Assembly (NCBI RefSeq): GCF_018882405.1
Contig: NZ_JACVOO010000002.1
Location: 1-64,000 of the forward strand
Reading direction: 5' to 3'
Source of the DNA: Polynucleobacter sp. 31A-FELB
GTDB lineage: Bacteria > Pseudomonadota > Gammaproteobacteria > Burkholderiales > Burkholderiaceae
DNA length: 64,000 nucleotides
Positions 6,398 through 16,032 of the stretch are shown piece by piece. Numbering within the stretch: position 1 is the first letter of the stretch; every line of letters starts with the position of its first letter. The translations under genes and the position numbers were made by a program. Below the pieces are notes generated by a model. The model did no database searches and had not been told where the DNA came from. It saw only the letters and a program-made list of their open reading frames with translations.

Positions 6398-6435
6398 TCC
6401 TTGTGTCGGCGGTTCGATTCCGCCCCGAGCCACCA
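6394..6435 (+). repeat. tRNA 3'-end fragment F (tRNA-Phe-like)
   Basis: ATAATCCTTGTGTC, then a perfect T arm GGCGG-TTCGATT-CCGCC, then CCGAGCCACCA. It shares the variable-loop sequence CTTGTGTC with fragment A, so the two come from the same tRNA type. Unlike A to E, no hairpin terminator follows. Confidence 0.78.
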
Positions 6436-6491
6436 AGAAGGACGCAAATTACTAGACTTCTATAAGATGGATGAAGCCGGGGGGAATAACG

Positions 6492-6881
6492 ATGCCATTG
6501 GTAAGAATTGATTTAAGCAAAAAATACTCTGAGGGCTTTGCACGGCAGGCCGGGGACATTGTCTATAACGTAATGCGAGAACAAATCAACGTTCCTGAAG
6601 ATGATAAGTTCCAGATTATCACTAGACACGATGTATCGGAATTTAATCTTCCAAAAAGCTATTTGGGCATTGAATATTCAGAAGGGATCATTTTTATTCA
6701 GGCGATCATAAGCTTTGGCAGATCCACAGATCTTAAAAAGAAGCTATACAGAGCCATTTGTGAATCCCTAGTTACAAATCTTCAAGTCAGAGCTCAAGAT
6801 GTCTTTATCAACTTACTTGAGGTGAACAAAGAAAATTGGTCATTTGGTAATGGTGAAATGCAATATGCCGATAAGGCTTAA
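6492..6881 (+). CDS. Tautomerase-superfamily protein
   Basis: A 129-residue protein. With the ATG at 6492 it begins MPLVRIDLSKKYSEGFARQ, giving the N-terminal catalytic proline of the 4-oxalocrotonate tautomerase superfamily after Met removal. The length fits the larger Tautomerase_2-type members. A purine-rich GGGGGGAATAA lies 7 to 17 bases upstream and supports this start over 6471. Substrate unknown. It is the first of three co-directional genes (6492-8431). Confidence 0.8.
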   Translation: MPLVRIDLSKKYSEGFARQAGDIVYNVMREQINVPEDDKFQIITRHDVSEFNLPKSYLGIEYSEGIIFIQAIISFGRSTDLKKKLYRAICESLVTNLQVRAQDVFINLLEVNKENWSFGNGEMQYADKA

Positions 6882-6913
6882 GTATCCCTAGATATTCTGC
6901 CTCACCAGAAAAA

Positions 6914-6930
6914 TTGTTTTAAACGACAAT
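6914..6930. repeat. Palindrome P7 (decayed), TTGTTTTAAACGACAA
   Basis: One arm changed from GTCG to TTG, but outer bases extend the symmetry (ATTG/CAAT with one mismatch). It ends 29 bases before the haloacid dehalogenase start, mirroring P3 and the cation transporter. Confidence 0.55.
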
Positions 6931-6959
6931 ACAAAGTCAGACTGATAACAGGGGGCTGC

Positions 6960-7643
6960 ATGTATAAGCTTATCGCTTTTGATGCTTATGGAACATTATT
7001 TGATGTGTATTCCATGGGAAAGTTGGCAGAAGATTTATTTCCTGGCAATGGCCAGGCCTTTGCTCTAATGTGGCGTGATCGCCAAATTGAGTACACTCGC
7101 CTAGTCACCATGAGCGATCCTAATCCTGGTGGCAGTAAGCACTACCTTCCGTTTTGGGAATTAACAATTCGTTCATTGCGTTATGTATGTAAGCGCATGA
7201 ACTTAAATCTCACTCCTGACTACGAGAAGCGGTTGATGGATCAGTATGCCAAGCTCACTGGTTTTGAAGATAGTCTGCACGTTCTTAAGTCAATAAAAAA
7301 TAAAAGTATTTCCACGGCAATTTTGTCCAATGGTAGTAGAGAGATGTTGGCGACGGTAGTTGAGAGCAATGGTCTTGCAGCTTACCTGGATCAGGTCGTC
7401 ACTGTTGAGGATGTGCGATTATTTAAGACCGCCCCTCAAGCCTACGAGCTTCTTTTAAAAGCGTTTCCAGTTAAAAAAGAAGAGGTTCTTTTTGTATCGA
7501 GCAATGCTTGGGATGCACTAGCAGCAAAGTGGTTTGGTTTTGATGTATTTTGGGTTAATCGGCTTGGGCACCCCTTTGAGGAGATTGGTGAGAAGCCAAA
7601 CTATGAAGGCAGTTCGTTAAGCAACGTTTTAGAAGTTATTTAG
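6960..7643 (+). CDS. Type II haloacid dehalogenase (HAD superfamily)
   Basis: A 227-residue protein with the L-2-haloacid dehalogenase residue set: nucleophile Asp8 in FDAYGTLFD, Arg39 in MWRDRQIEYTRL, Ser123-Asn124 in ILSNGS, Lys156 in FKTAPQAYELL, and SSNAWD (residues 180-185) in place of the phosphatase aspartate pair. It would hydrolyse 2-haloacids to 2-hydroxyacids. Some family members have other substrates, so haloacid use is an inference. A GGGGG purine tract lies just before the start. Confidence 0.87.
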   Translation: MYKLIAFDAYGTLFDVYSMGKLAEDLFPGNGQAFALMWRDRQIEYTRLVTMSDPNPGGSKHYLPFWELTIRSLRYVCKRMNLNLTPDYEKRLMDQYAKLTGFEDSLHVLKSIKNKSISTAILSNGSREMLATVVESNGLAAYLDQVVTVEDVRLFKTAPQAYELLLKAFPVKKEEVLFVSSNAWDALAAKWFGFDVFWVNRLGHPFEEIGEKPNYEGSSLSNVLEVI

Positions 7644-7678
7644 AGCCTTTAAGTCTTGAGACGTAAAATGAATTCTTA

Positions 7679-8431
7679 ATGCCAATTGAGTTCATTCAGC
7701 GTCTAACAAGCGTACAGCGATCCCCCAAAACCAACATTCAATTGGGCGCCTACATGGCGTTTGTGGCGGGCGCTGTAAATGCCGGTGGTTTCTTGGCTAT
7801 TTCTCGTTATACATCTCATATGAGCGGGATTATTTCCGCAATTGGCGATGACCTTGCTCTGAATGACTTCATTGCGGTTTTAGGCGGCATCTCACTTTTG
7901 CTCTCATTTCTATTTGGCGCAGCTACAACAGCCATCATTGTTAATTGGGGCCATAGAAGAAAAATTCATAGTGAGTTTGCCTTGCCGCTATTCCTTGAGG
8001 CTGCTCTGTTGTTAGTCTTTGGTTTGGTAGGTGCTAACCTCAATTTATATCTACCTTTAACCATTCCAGCAATCGCCCTTCTGCTGTGTTTTGTGATGGG
8101 CTTACAAAATGCTATTGTCACTAAAGCTTCTAAAGCAGAAATTAGAACAACTCATATGACGGGCGTCATTACCGACATTGGAATAGAGGTAGGGAAGTTA
8201 ATTTATTGGAATAAATCTACGCAAGCCAATGAAAGTGGATACGTCAGGGCGAATAGGGATAAATTAAAAACCCATTTATTTATTTTCGGAATGTTCTTGG
8301 TTGGCGGAATTATTGGAGCGCTTAGCTTCAAAACGGTCGGCTATATAGCGGTGATACCACTCTCCTTTTCTTTGGTGTTAATAGCCAGTTTGCAGATGTA
8401 TCGGGACATTAGAGTGCTAATAAAGGGCTAG
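7679..8431 (+). CDS. YoaK-family membrane protein (DUF1275)
   Basis: A 250-residue protein with about six membrane segments. The region GAVNAGGFLAISRYTSHMSG near residues 31-50 and a repeat-like GLQNAIVTKASKAEIRTTHM, then TGVITDIGIE, are hallmarks of DUF1275. Biochemical function is not established. It follows the dehalogenase by 35 bases on the same strand. Confidence 0.88.
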   Translation: MPIEFIQRLTSVQRSPKTNIQLGAYMAFVAGAVNAGGFLAISRYTSHMSGIISAIGDDLALNDFIAVLGGISLLLSFLFGAATTAIIVNWGHRRKIHSEFALPLFLEAALLLVFGLVGANLNLYLPLTIPAIALLLCFVMGLQNAIVTKASKAEIRTTHMTGVITDIGIEVGKLIYWNKSTQANESGYVRANRDKLKTHLFIFGMFLVGGIIGALSFKTVGYIAVIPLSFSLVLIASLQMYRDIRVLIKG

Positions 8432-8483
8432 CTTTTTCGCATTTGGATGCGAATAGGATGCGGCCTGTACTGCAATGATAAAA

Positions 8484-8511
8484 AATAAGGGAGGCAAAAG
8501 CCTCCCTTATT
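8484..8511. terminator. Bidirectional terminator between yoaK-like gene and katG
   Basis: AATAAGGGAGGC pairs with GCCTCCCTTATT around an AAAA loop. It separates two convergent genes and has A/T-rich flanks on both sides. Confidence 0.8.
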
Positions 8512-8535
8512 GATAACGGATTACTATTAAATTAA

Positions 8536-10686
<2,151 letters not shown>

Positions 10687-10821
10687 TTAGATCTCCTTGT
10701 AGGTAAATCATTTTTGCTTGGTTAGCCTGACCTATTCAGACTAACTGATAAAGCTATAAACAGTCTGTTTGGTTAGCAGTTTTTTATTCGCCCGCCATGA
10801 ATGTGATGAGAATGTTCATAT

Positions 10822-10935
10822 TTAGCCCTTCCGGTTGGGCTCTGGCCGCAAAATGGTCAGTAGGTCCCGTTCATATTGATGGCTGAGGAAGTACAAGCCT
10901 TCTGCAATTACAGCCAATCTGGTTTGAATCTTCAT
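10822..10935 (-). CDS. Possible small protein, 37 residues
   Basis: MKIQTRLAVIAEGLYFLSHQ, continuing YERDLLTILRPEPNRKG. It has a good Shine-Dalgarno (AAGGGAGTT, 5 to 13 bases before ATG). It lies upstream of katG on the same strand, in a 480-base stretch (10687-11166) that otherwise shows no gene. No family known to me; it could be a real small protein, a leader peptide or chance. Confidence 0.4.
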   Translation of the reverse strand: MKIQTRLAVIAEGLYFLSHQYERDLLTILRPEPNRKG

Positions 10936-11166
10936 TTTTAACTCCCTTCCTTGTGTGTTGTGATGGGATCATCTTGTTCTTTGTTAAATGATTCGTCCAA
11001 TGAATTAATATGAACTTATTTATCGAATAAATAGATAATAAAATTGAGCGATATGAATTTGATGGTGTCATAGGACATCCTCAGTCTCGCAGGTAAATCA
11101 GCATTGATCAAGCCAATATCAAAAGTTACCATCAGGTAATTCGGGCCTGAGCCCCTAGACAAGAAC

Positions 11167-11571
11167 ATGAGCCAGCCCCCATTGATTTCCGTAAGCTACA
11201 TCAGCAAGGCAACCCAGGACATGGGTGTCTTGGCATTGATGCGCTTGACTGATCAGGCTGCGCAACTCAATCAAAAGTTGGGGCTATCCGGAGTGCTCTT
11301 TTATGAAAATCAACATTTTGGTCAGATATTAGAGGGGCCTCGTGCAGAGGTCACAAAAATATGGGAAAAAATTCAGCGAGACCCACGCCACCACCAGGTG
11401 CGCCTGTTGAATATGAAAGAGATCGAGGAAAGAAGTTTTCCCGCCTGGTCAATGCGCTTCTTCTTGGCAAAAGAAATCATTGCAAAGATGCCTAACCTTA
11501 CTGGCGTATTGGACGGGCTGCCCGAGCATGATGTTGAGCTATTAAGGCTAATGCGAACAGCGGCAGAATGA
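11167..11571 (+). CDS. BLUF-domain blue-light photoreceptor
   Basis: A 134-residue short-type BLUF protein. The residues that bind FAD and form the photocycle hydrogen-bond network line up in spacing with PixD: Tyr11 (SVSYISKA), Asn35 (LNQKLGLSGVLFY), Gln53 (FGQILEG) and Trp94 (FPAWSM). There is no fused output domain, so it must signal through a partner protein. The next genes encode an exported SRPBCC protein, an exporter and a peroxiredoxin, but a functional link is only suggested by position. Confidence 0.93.
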   Translation: MSQPPLISVSYISKATQDMGVLALMRLTDQAAQLNQKLGLSGVLFYENQHFGQILEGPRAEVTKIWEKIQRDPRHHQVRLLNMKEIEERSFPAWSMRFFLAKEIIAKMPNLTGVLDGLPEHDVELLRLMRTAAE

Positions 11572-11630
11572 GAGCGAGCACCCTTTGGTGATGAGTATGA
11601 GGCGGCCGTGTTAGCCACTAAACTACTTGC

Positions 11631-12200
11631 ATGAAGCAACTTCTATACTTTTTTCTGATTGCAGCGTTTGGGGTTTCCTTTGCGCAAGAGGTATCTAATT
11701 CTTACGACTTAAAAGTTGCCGTCACCAGGGCAGGCGATCGCTTTCAGGTAAATGCAAGCTATGAGGTGCCGATTAACGTATGCGAAGCTTTTGCATTTAT
11801 TACTGACTATGAGGGCGCTAAAATTTTGCCTGGAATAGTGGAGTCAAAAGTGCTCTCTAGATCAGGCAATAAAGTGAAGGTTGCTCGCTTGCTCGAAGAA
11901 AGAATTTTATTCATTCCATTTGAGATGCGATCTGAATTGGAGTTCGTAGAGCTGCCCAATAAAGCATTGCTCTTCGAGCAGGTAAGTGGAGACACCAAGT
12001 ATTACAAGGGGAGCTGGCGGCTCTTGCCTGAAAAAGATTTCACTACGTTTAAATACGATGCACAGGTTGAGCCAAACTCTCTTGTGCCATCGGCGGTGAT
12101 CGAGTTTTTTATCAAAAACATCGTGCGACGACAGTTTGAGTCAATGGCTGAGTTGGCATCTCAAAGAAAGCCCCCTCAAAAAACGGCATGTAAGTTGTAA
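11631..12200 (+). CDS. Exported SRPBCC/START-like protein
   Basis: A 189-residue protein with signal peptide MKQLLYFFLIAAFGVSFAQE (cleavage near residue 18). The rest resembles the polyketide cyclase/RatA-like SRPBCC fold: VNASYEVPINVCEAFAFITD, then LPGIVESKVLSRSGNKVKV. Such domains bind hydrophobic ligands; the ligand here is unknown and the periplasmic location is inferred. Its stop overlaps the start of the next gene (TAATG), so the two are translationally coupled. Confidence 0.75.
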   Translation: MKQLLYFFLIAAFGVSFAQEVSNSYDLKVAVTRAGDRFQVNASYEVPINVCEAFAFITDYEGAKILPGIVESKVLSRSGNKVKVARLLEERILFIPFEMRSELEFVELPNKALLFEQVSGDTKYYKGSWRLLPEKDFTTFKYDAQVEPNSLVPSAVIEFFIKNIVRRQFESMAELASQRKPPQKTACKL

Positions 12201-12934
12201 TGAGTGAGCTGATTTTTCAGAGCATATTGCTTGGCTCATTAGGGCTCATTGCTGGAGTCTTGGGTAGTGTCTTGGGGTTTGGGACAACCATCATATTGAT
12301 GCCCGCCCTGGTTTACTTTTATGGGCCCATGCAAACGATTCCGGTAATTGCTATTACTGCGACTGTTGCAAATATTTCTAGAATATTTTTATGGTGGCGA
12401 GTCATTGATTGGAAGGCTTGTGCGGTTTACAGCCTAACTGCAATACCTGCCGTAGTTCTTGGGGCACATACTCTTATATCCTTAAATGAGCGTCTAATTC
12501 AATTAGTGCTCGGCATTTTTTTGATTAGCCTCATTCCAATTCGTCGATGGATGCGACGACAGCAATTCTATTTAAAGTTATGGCAGTTGAGTTTAGTCGG
12601 TGCCTTTATTGGCTATCTCACAGGAATTGTAGCGACCACCGGAGCCATTAATACACCATTCTTTTTGGCCTATGGATTAAGTAAGGGCGCCTTCTTGGGA
12701 ACGGAGGCAGCCAGCACCCTCTCTATTTTATTTGCCAAAGGAATTACTTTTCATCAGCTAGGCGTCTTAAATTTGACGGCCATTATTCAGGGGCTGTTAA
12801 TTGGCAGCACAGTCATGGCTGGATCAATACTATCTAAACGCATTGTGCTGTCTTTGCCTGAAAAAAGCTTTATGTTCCTAATGGAGTTAGTGATGTTGAT
12901 CTCGGGAATCTTGATCATCGGAATGGCGTTCTAG
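12200..12934 (+). CDS. TauE/SafE-family sulfite/anion exporter-like protein
   Basis: A 244-residue protein with about eight membrane segments. The N-terminal GVLGSVLGFGTTIILMPALV and the second-half GIVATTGAINTPFFLAYGLS are the duplicated TauE signature. Family members move sulfite, sulfoacetate or related organosulfur anions. The substrate here is not known. It overlaps the preceding SRPBCC gene by one base. Confidence 0.85.
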   Translation: MSELIFQSILLGSLGLIAGVLGSVLGFGTTIILMPALVYFYGPMQTIPVIAITATVANISRIFLWWRVIDWKACAVYSLTAIPAVVLGAHTLISLNERLIQLVLGIFLISLIPIRRWMRRQQFYLKLWQLSLVGAFIGYLTGIVATTGAINTPFFLAYGLSKGAFLGTEAASTLSILFAKGITFHQLGVLNLTAIIQGLLIGSTVMAGSILSKRIVLSLPEKSFMFLMELVMLISGILIIGMAF

Positions 12935-12971
12935 CACCTTCTTTCAAATTTTGCTTTAGAGTAATGTGAAC

Positions 12972-13532
12972 ATGACTAATCTCAATCAACTCCCCACTGA
13001 TTTACCGATTCCTCAGGATGATGGGGCCGCAGCTCACTTAGTAGGTATGCGCTTGCCCGCTATCTCATTGGGCACGACTAATGCTAGCCAATTTAATCTT
13101 GGTGAGAGCAAAGGCCGCTTAGTGATTTACTGTTATCCGATGACAGGCCAGCCCAATGTTCCGCTACCGGAAGGGTGGGATCAAATACCTGGAGCAAGAG
13201 GGTGTACGCCACAAAGTTGTTCCTTTAGAGATCACTATCAAGAGTTACGCGCCTTAGGTGCAGATGTTGTTGGTCTCAGCGTGCAGTCTACCGAATACCA
13301 AAAAGAGATGGCGGATCGATTGCACTTACCTTTTCCGGTATTAAGTGACGCAGGCTATCAACTTCAGCAAGCTTTGCACTTGCCAACTTTTGTTGCTGCT
13401 GGAATGACTTTATTAAAGCGCATCACTTTGATTGTGAATGATGGCGTGATTGAAGCTGTGCACTACCCAATATTTCCGAGCGATAGCGATCCGGCTTGGG
13501 TGATGGACTACCTAAAAAATAATCCTGCCTAA
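12972..13532 (+). CDS. BCP-like peroxiredoxin (AhpC/TSA family)
   Basis: A 186-residue thiol peroxidase. The motif PGARGCTPQSCSFRDHYQEL matches the PGCTxExxxFRD site of the Bcp group, with the peroxidatic Cys78 and a likely resolving Cys83. An extra insert (QPNVPLPEGWDQI) precedes it. The ATG at 12972 is chosen over a GTG six bases earlier because TAGAG then sits at normal spacing. Confidence 0.85.
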   Translation: MTNLNQLPTDLPIPQDDGAAAHLVGMRLPAISLGTTNASQFNLGESKGRLVIYCYPMTGQPNVPLPEGWDQIPGARGCTPQSCSFRDHYQELRALGADVVGLSVQSTEYQKEMADRLHLPFPVLSDAGYQLQQALHLPTFVAAGMTLLKRITLIVNDGVIEAVHYPIFPSDSDPAWVMDYLKNNPA

Positions 13533-13533
13533 G

Positions 13534-14085
13534 CTAAGGCAAATTGTATTTAGCCCAGGTGAACAAGACGTTTCCGACATTTTGTCCACCAGGCACATAG
13601 GCAGTCTGGATGCTGAGATCTTTGTAGCTGATTGAGGCAATGGGTAGCACCCCGGGGAAGGGGACGTAGTTCATGATGTCTTGGCGAGACATCATGAAGA
13701 CAGTTGCTCCAACGCCATACTTCCAGTCTGGGCTATTGCCGATGTTCCACATCGGTATCCATCCATAGCCGACCATGTACTCATAAATTCCGTGCGAGTC
13801 TTTGAAGGTCATGCCATAAATGCCCTCCCAATTACCGCTCTCATTCATCAATCCTCTGCCGAATCCAATGCCCATTGGGTACTCGGTGTACTCATTGATC
13901 TTGTCTTGAGAATACGCATAAGGCATGTGATAGGTATAGAGGGGAATGTAAAGCTCGTTACCGCCTTTATCCCAAACTGACTCAAGATGCGTAGTTGTAG
14001 TCTGGAACCACTCGGATACGGTTTCAGCGCTAGGGGCTGCAAATGGCATCAAGAGAAGCAAAAGAACAATGAATCTACGGCACAT
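13534..14085 (-). CDS. pagP: Lipid A palmitoyltransferase PagP
   Basis: Outer-membrane beta-barrel enzyme that moves a palmitoyl chain from phospholipid to lipid A. The ATG at 14085 gives 183 residues beginning with signal peptide MCRRFIVLLLLLMPFAAPSA. Family marks include YIPLYTYHMPYAYSQDKINE (catalytic His), YPMGIGFGRG and TFKDSHGIYEYMVGYGW with the Asp-Ser pair. The open frame continues 64 codons upstream, but that part is not signal-like and overlaps the phasin start region. Confidence 0.88.
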   Translation of the reverse strand: MCRRFIVLLLLLMPFAAPSAETVSEWFQTTTTHLESVWDKGGNELYIPLYTYHMPYAYSQDKINEYTEYPMGIGFGRGLMNESGNWEGIYGMTFKDSHGIYEYMVGYGWIPMWNIGNSPDWKYGVGATVFMMSRQDIMNYVPFPGVLPIASISYKDLSIQTAYVPGGQNVGNVLFTWAKYNLP

Positions 14086-14269
14086 AACTAAGAATTTCTG
14101 AACTGAAAAAGGCAAAACGTCTCTTAAGTAAGGATTAATGCTGTTTTTGTAATAAACCACCTGAATTGACAAGATTATATGTTGCTTTGCAGCAATATTT
14201 GCTTGCAAAGGCCAAAATAAGCTATTAATATGGTGCAGTGCAACAAAATAACCCTTTAAAGGAAATATC

Positions 14270-14827
14270 ATGTTCAAAAATCAATTCGCAGAAAATCAAG
14301 CCAAATCCGTAGAAAGCGCCCGTGCATTGGGTCAAACAGCTCTTGAGAATGCTCAAGAGTTGGCAGAAATCAATTACCAGGCTGCACAACAAGCTGTAGC
14401 AAATGCGCAAGCTAAGGCTGCTGAGCTATTGAAGGGCAAAGATGCCAAAGCTGCACTAGACCTTCTGCAAAGCCCAGAAGTACAAGAGGCTGTTGCTGAG
14501 GTGGCTGCTTATCAGAAAAAAGTAGCTGCAGTGCTGCGTCGCGGTAATCAAGAGTTGGTTGAGGCTGTAGAAGCCGCCATTGACCAATCACAAGATGACT
14601 TGAAGAGCTTTGTAGCCGCTGCTACTTCAAAAGCCCCGGCTGGCTCAGAGGCATATGTAAGCGCCTTTACATCCGCGTTCAATACAGCAATGCAAAACTT
14701 TGACCAAGTGCGTTCAACAACACAAGACGCCTTTGCAAACTTTGAGAAAAGTGTTGAAACAGCAATGAAGACTGCACAAGGTCAATTTGGCCAAGCCCCT
14801 AAGGCAGCAAAAAGCCGCGCCAAGTAA
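14270..14827 (+). CDS. Phasin-family protein
   Basis: A 185-residue alanine- and glutamine-rich amphipathic helical protein (TALENAQELAEINYQAAQQA). It matches the Phasin_2/PhaP family that coats polyhydroxyalkanoate granules. A strong ribosome site (AAAGGAAAT) and a following terminator suggest a highly expressed single gene. No other PHA gene is in the window. Confidence 0.88.
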   Translation: MFKNQFAENQAKSVESARALGQTALENAQELAEINYQAAQQAVANAQAKAAELLKGKDAKAALDLLQSPEVQEAVAEVAAYQKKVAAVLRRGNQELVEAVEAAIDQSQDDLKSFVAAATSKAPAGSEAYVSAFTSAFNTAMQNFDQVRSTTQDAFANFEKSVETAMKTAQGQFGQAPKAAKSRAK

Positions 14828-14850
14828 TTAGTAGATAATAGCCACACAGA

Positions 14851-14875
14851 AAGCCCCGTGTAAGCGGGGTTTTTT
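14851..14875 (+). terminator. Intrinsic terminator of the phasin gene
   Basis: AAGCCCCGTGTAAGCGGGG followed by six T residues. Confidence 0.88.
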
Positions 14876-14966
14876 GATGGCGTTACTTCAAAAAAATTTG
14901 AGAAAATAGCCAGATAGCTGTTAAAAATGCATGAAGAGGCGCGCTTTTAATTCTTGAGGAAATAGT

Positions 14967-15332
14967 ATGAATCGCATTATGTTGTTAGCAAAAATTCACA
15001 GGGCAACCGTTACTGAGGCGGATTTGCATTACGAAGGCTCTTGTGGAATCGATGAGGATTTGCTCGATGCTGCTGATATGCGCGAGTTTGAAAAGATCGA
15101 GCTCTACAACATTAACAACGGTGAACGTTTCTCAACTTACATCATTAAGGCAAAGCGCGGTTCTGGGATTATTTCTCTGAATGGTGCAGCTGCACGCAAA
15201 GCGCATGTTGGCGACCATCTCATTATCTGTACCTATGGCCAAGTCAGTAATGATGAGGTTGCAAAGCATGTGCCTAAAATTGTTTTATTGGGCGAAGGCA
15301 ATGCCATTAAAGAAATCAAGAAGGTCAATTAA
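14967..15332 (+). CDS. panD: Aspartate 1-decarboxylase
   Basis: A 121-residue pyruvoyl enzyme that makes beta-alanine for pantothenate and CoA. The self-cleavage site is the Gly24-Ser25 bond in [16 protein letters not shown], producing the pyruvoyl group on the alpha chain. [13 protein letters not shown] is the conserved active-site region. It is followed directly by the riboswitch region and has GAGGAAATAGT as ribosome site. Confidence 0.96.
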   Translation: MNRIMLLAKIHRATVTEADLHYEGSCGIDEDLLDAADMREFEKIELYNINNGERFSTYIIKAKRGSGIISLNGAAARKAHVGDHLIICTYGQVSNDEVAKHVPKIVLLGEGNAIKEIKKVN

Positions 15333-15400
15333 TTTTTGATTGGTAGTCGACTAGGTGTAAGCCAGCATTACACGAATAGCATCACGAGATATACTAGCGA

Positions 15401-15484
15401 CAAGCAGGAGAGTGAGGTCTTAGACCTCCACCGAAGGCGCAAACTCCCATGAACGCTCAGGTACCCACTAGGAAGGTACTGCTT
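15401..15484 (+). promoter_or_regulatory. Glycine riboswitch, aptamer 1
   Basis: P1 pairs AAGCAG (15402-15407) with CTGCTT (15479-15484). Between them are the conserved GGAGAGTG, CCACCGAAGGCGCAAACTCC and CTCAGGTACC elements of the gcvT-type glycine aptamer. Confidence 0.9.
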
Positions 15485-15495
15485 ATCCTAAACAG

Positions 15496-15596
15496 CCGTC
15501 TGGAGAGTCACCATATTAATGGTGCACCGAAGGAGCAAGCACTAAGTTAGGTCTTAGTGTGAATCTCTCAGGTATCAAGGACAGGGGGAGCGGCAA
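15496..15596 (+). promoter_or_regulatory. Glycine riboswitch, aptamer 2 and tandem partner
   Basis: Second aptamer with TCTGGAGAGTCACC, GCACCGAAGGAGCAAGC, AATCTCTCAGGTATCAAGG and the conserved ACAGGGGGAG 3' end, about 11 bases after aptamer 1. Tandem glycine aptamers normally control gcvT or glycine exporters; here the next gene is a 65-codon unknown 135 bases downstream. Confidence 0.9.
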
Positions 15597-15668
15597 GCGG
15601 GTGACGCATTCTTTGCGCACACGCATGTTAGGAGCCCTGCATGAATACCACCCCAAGCTAACTCAGTA

Positions 15669-15722
15669 AGAGCGCATGACAAATTTCCCGTCACGGGACC
15701 TTAAAAAACTTACTGAATCAGG
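15669..15722 (+). promoter_or_regulatory. Possible glycine riboswitch expression platform
   Basis: CAGTAAG (about 15664-15671) can pair with CTTACTG (about 15709-15715), enclosing a smaller CCCGT/ACGGG hairpin. There is no clean T tract, so control of translation or of antitermination is possible. The assignment is an inference. Confidence 0.4.
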
Positions 15723-15730
15723 CAAACAAT

Positions 15731-15928
15731 ATGAGCAATATCTACACCAAAGAAGCACCATACCATCCAGGCTATGAGGATGCATCGTTTAAACATGAAG
15801 TTTCAAAAGGCGTCTCTGAGTTGAGTGAACTGAGGCGAGTAAATTCACGTTATCTAAAGTTTGCAGACGCCATTGTGGATTTCTGCAAAGCGAGTCATGT
15901 TCCAGTGAAAAAAGTGACTGCAGAATAG
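15731..15928 (+). CDS. Small protein of unknown function behind the glycine riboswitch
   Basis: A 65-residue soluble, charged protein (MSNIYTKEAPYHPGYEDASF, later SELSELRRVNSRYLKFADAI). No signal peptide, membrane segment or metal motif. It sits between a tandem glycine riboswitch and a terminator, so it is the only gene the switch can control on this transcript. No strong Shine-Dalgarno is visible. Family not recognised. Confidence 0.7.
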   Translation: MSNIYTKEAPYHPGYEDASFKHEVSKGVSELSELRRVNSRYLKFADAIVDFCKASHVPVKKVTAE

Positions 15929-15956
15929 CGAGATTTAGGAAGTAAGGATCCAAAAT

Positions 15957-15983
15957 TAAAAGCCACCTACGGGTGGTTTTTTA
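15957..15983 (+). terminator. Intrinsic terminator of the riboswitch-linked small gene
   Basis: AAAAGCCACCTACGGGTGG followed by TTTTTT; stem CCACC/GGTGG. Confidence 0.8.
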
Positions 15984-16032
15984 CATTCAAATCTTGATAA
16001 GATCGTTTATCCAATTTAATTCTGAATACATC

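Noticed and set aside
904-6435. CRISPR array
   Set aside because: The repeats are irregularly spaced by whole genes, match tRNA 3' ends and have no spacers or cas genes nearby.
11577-11630. tRNA-like half on the minus strand (GTAGTTTAGTGGCTAACAC)
   Set aside because: It resembles an acceptor/D-arm region, but the anticodon stem does not pair and no T arm or CCA follows.
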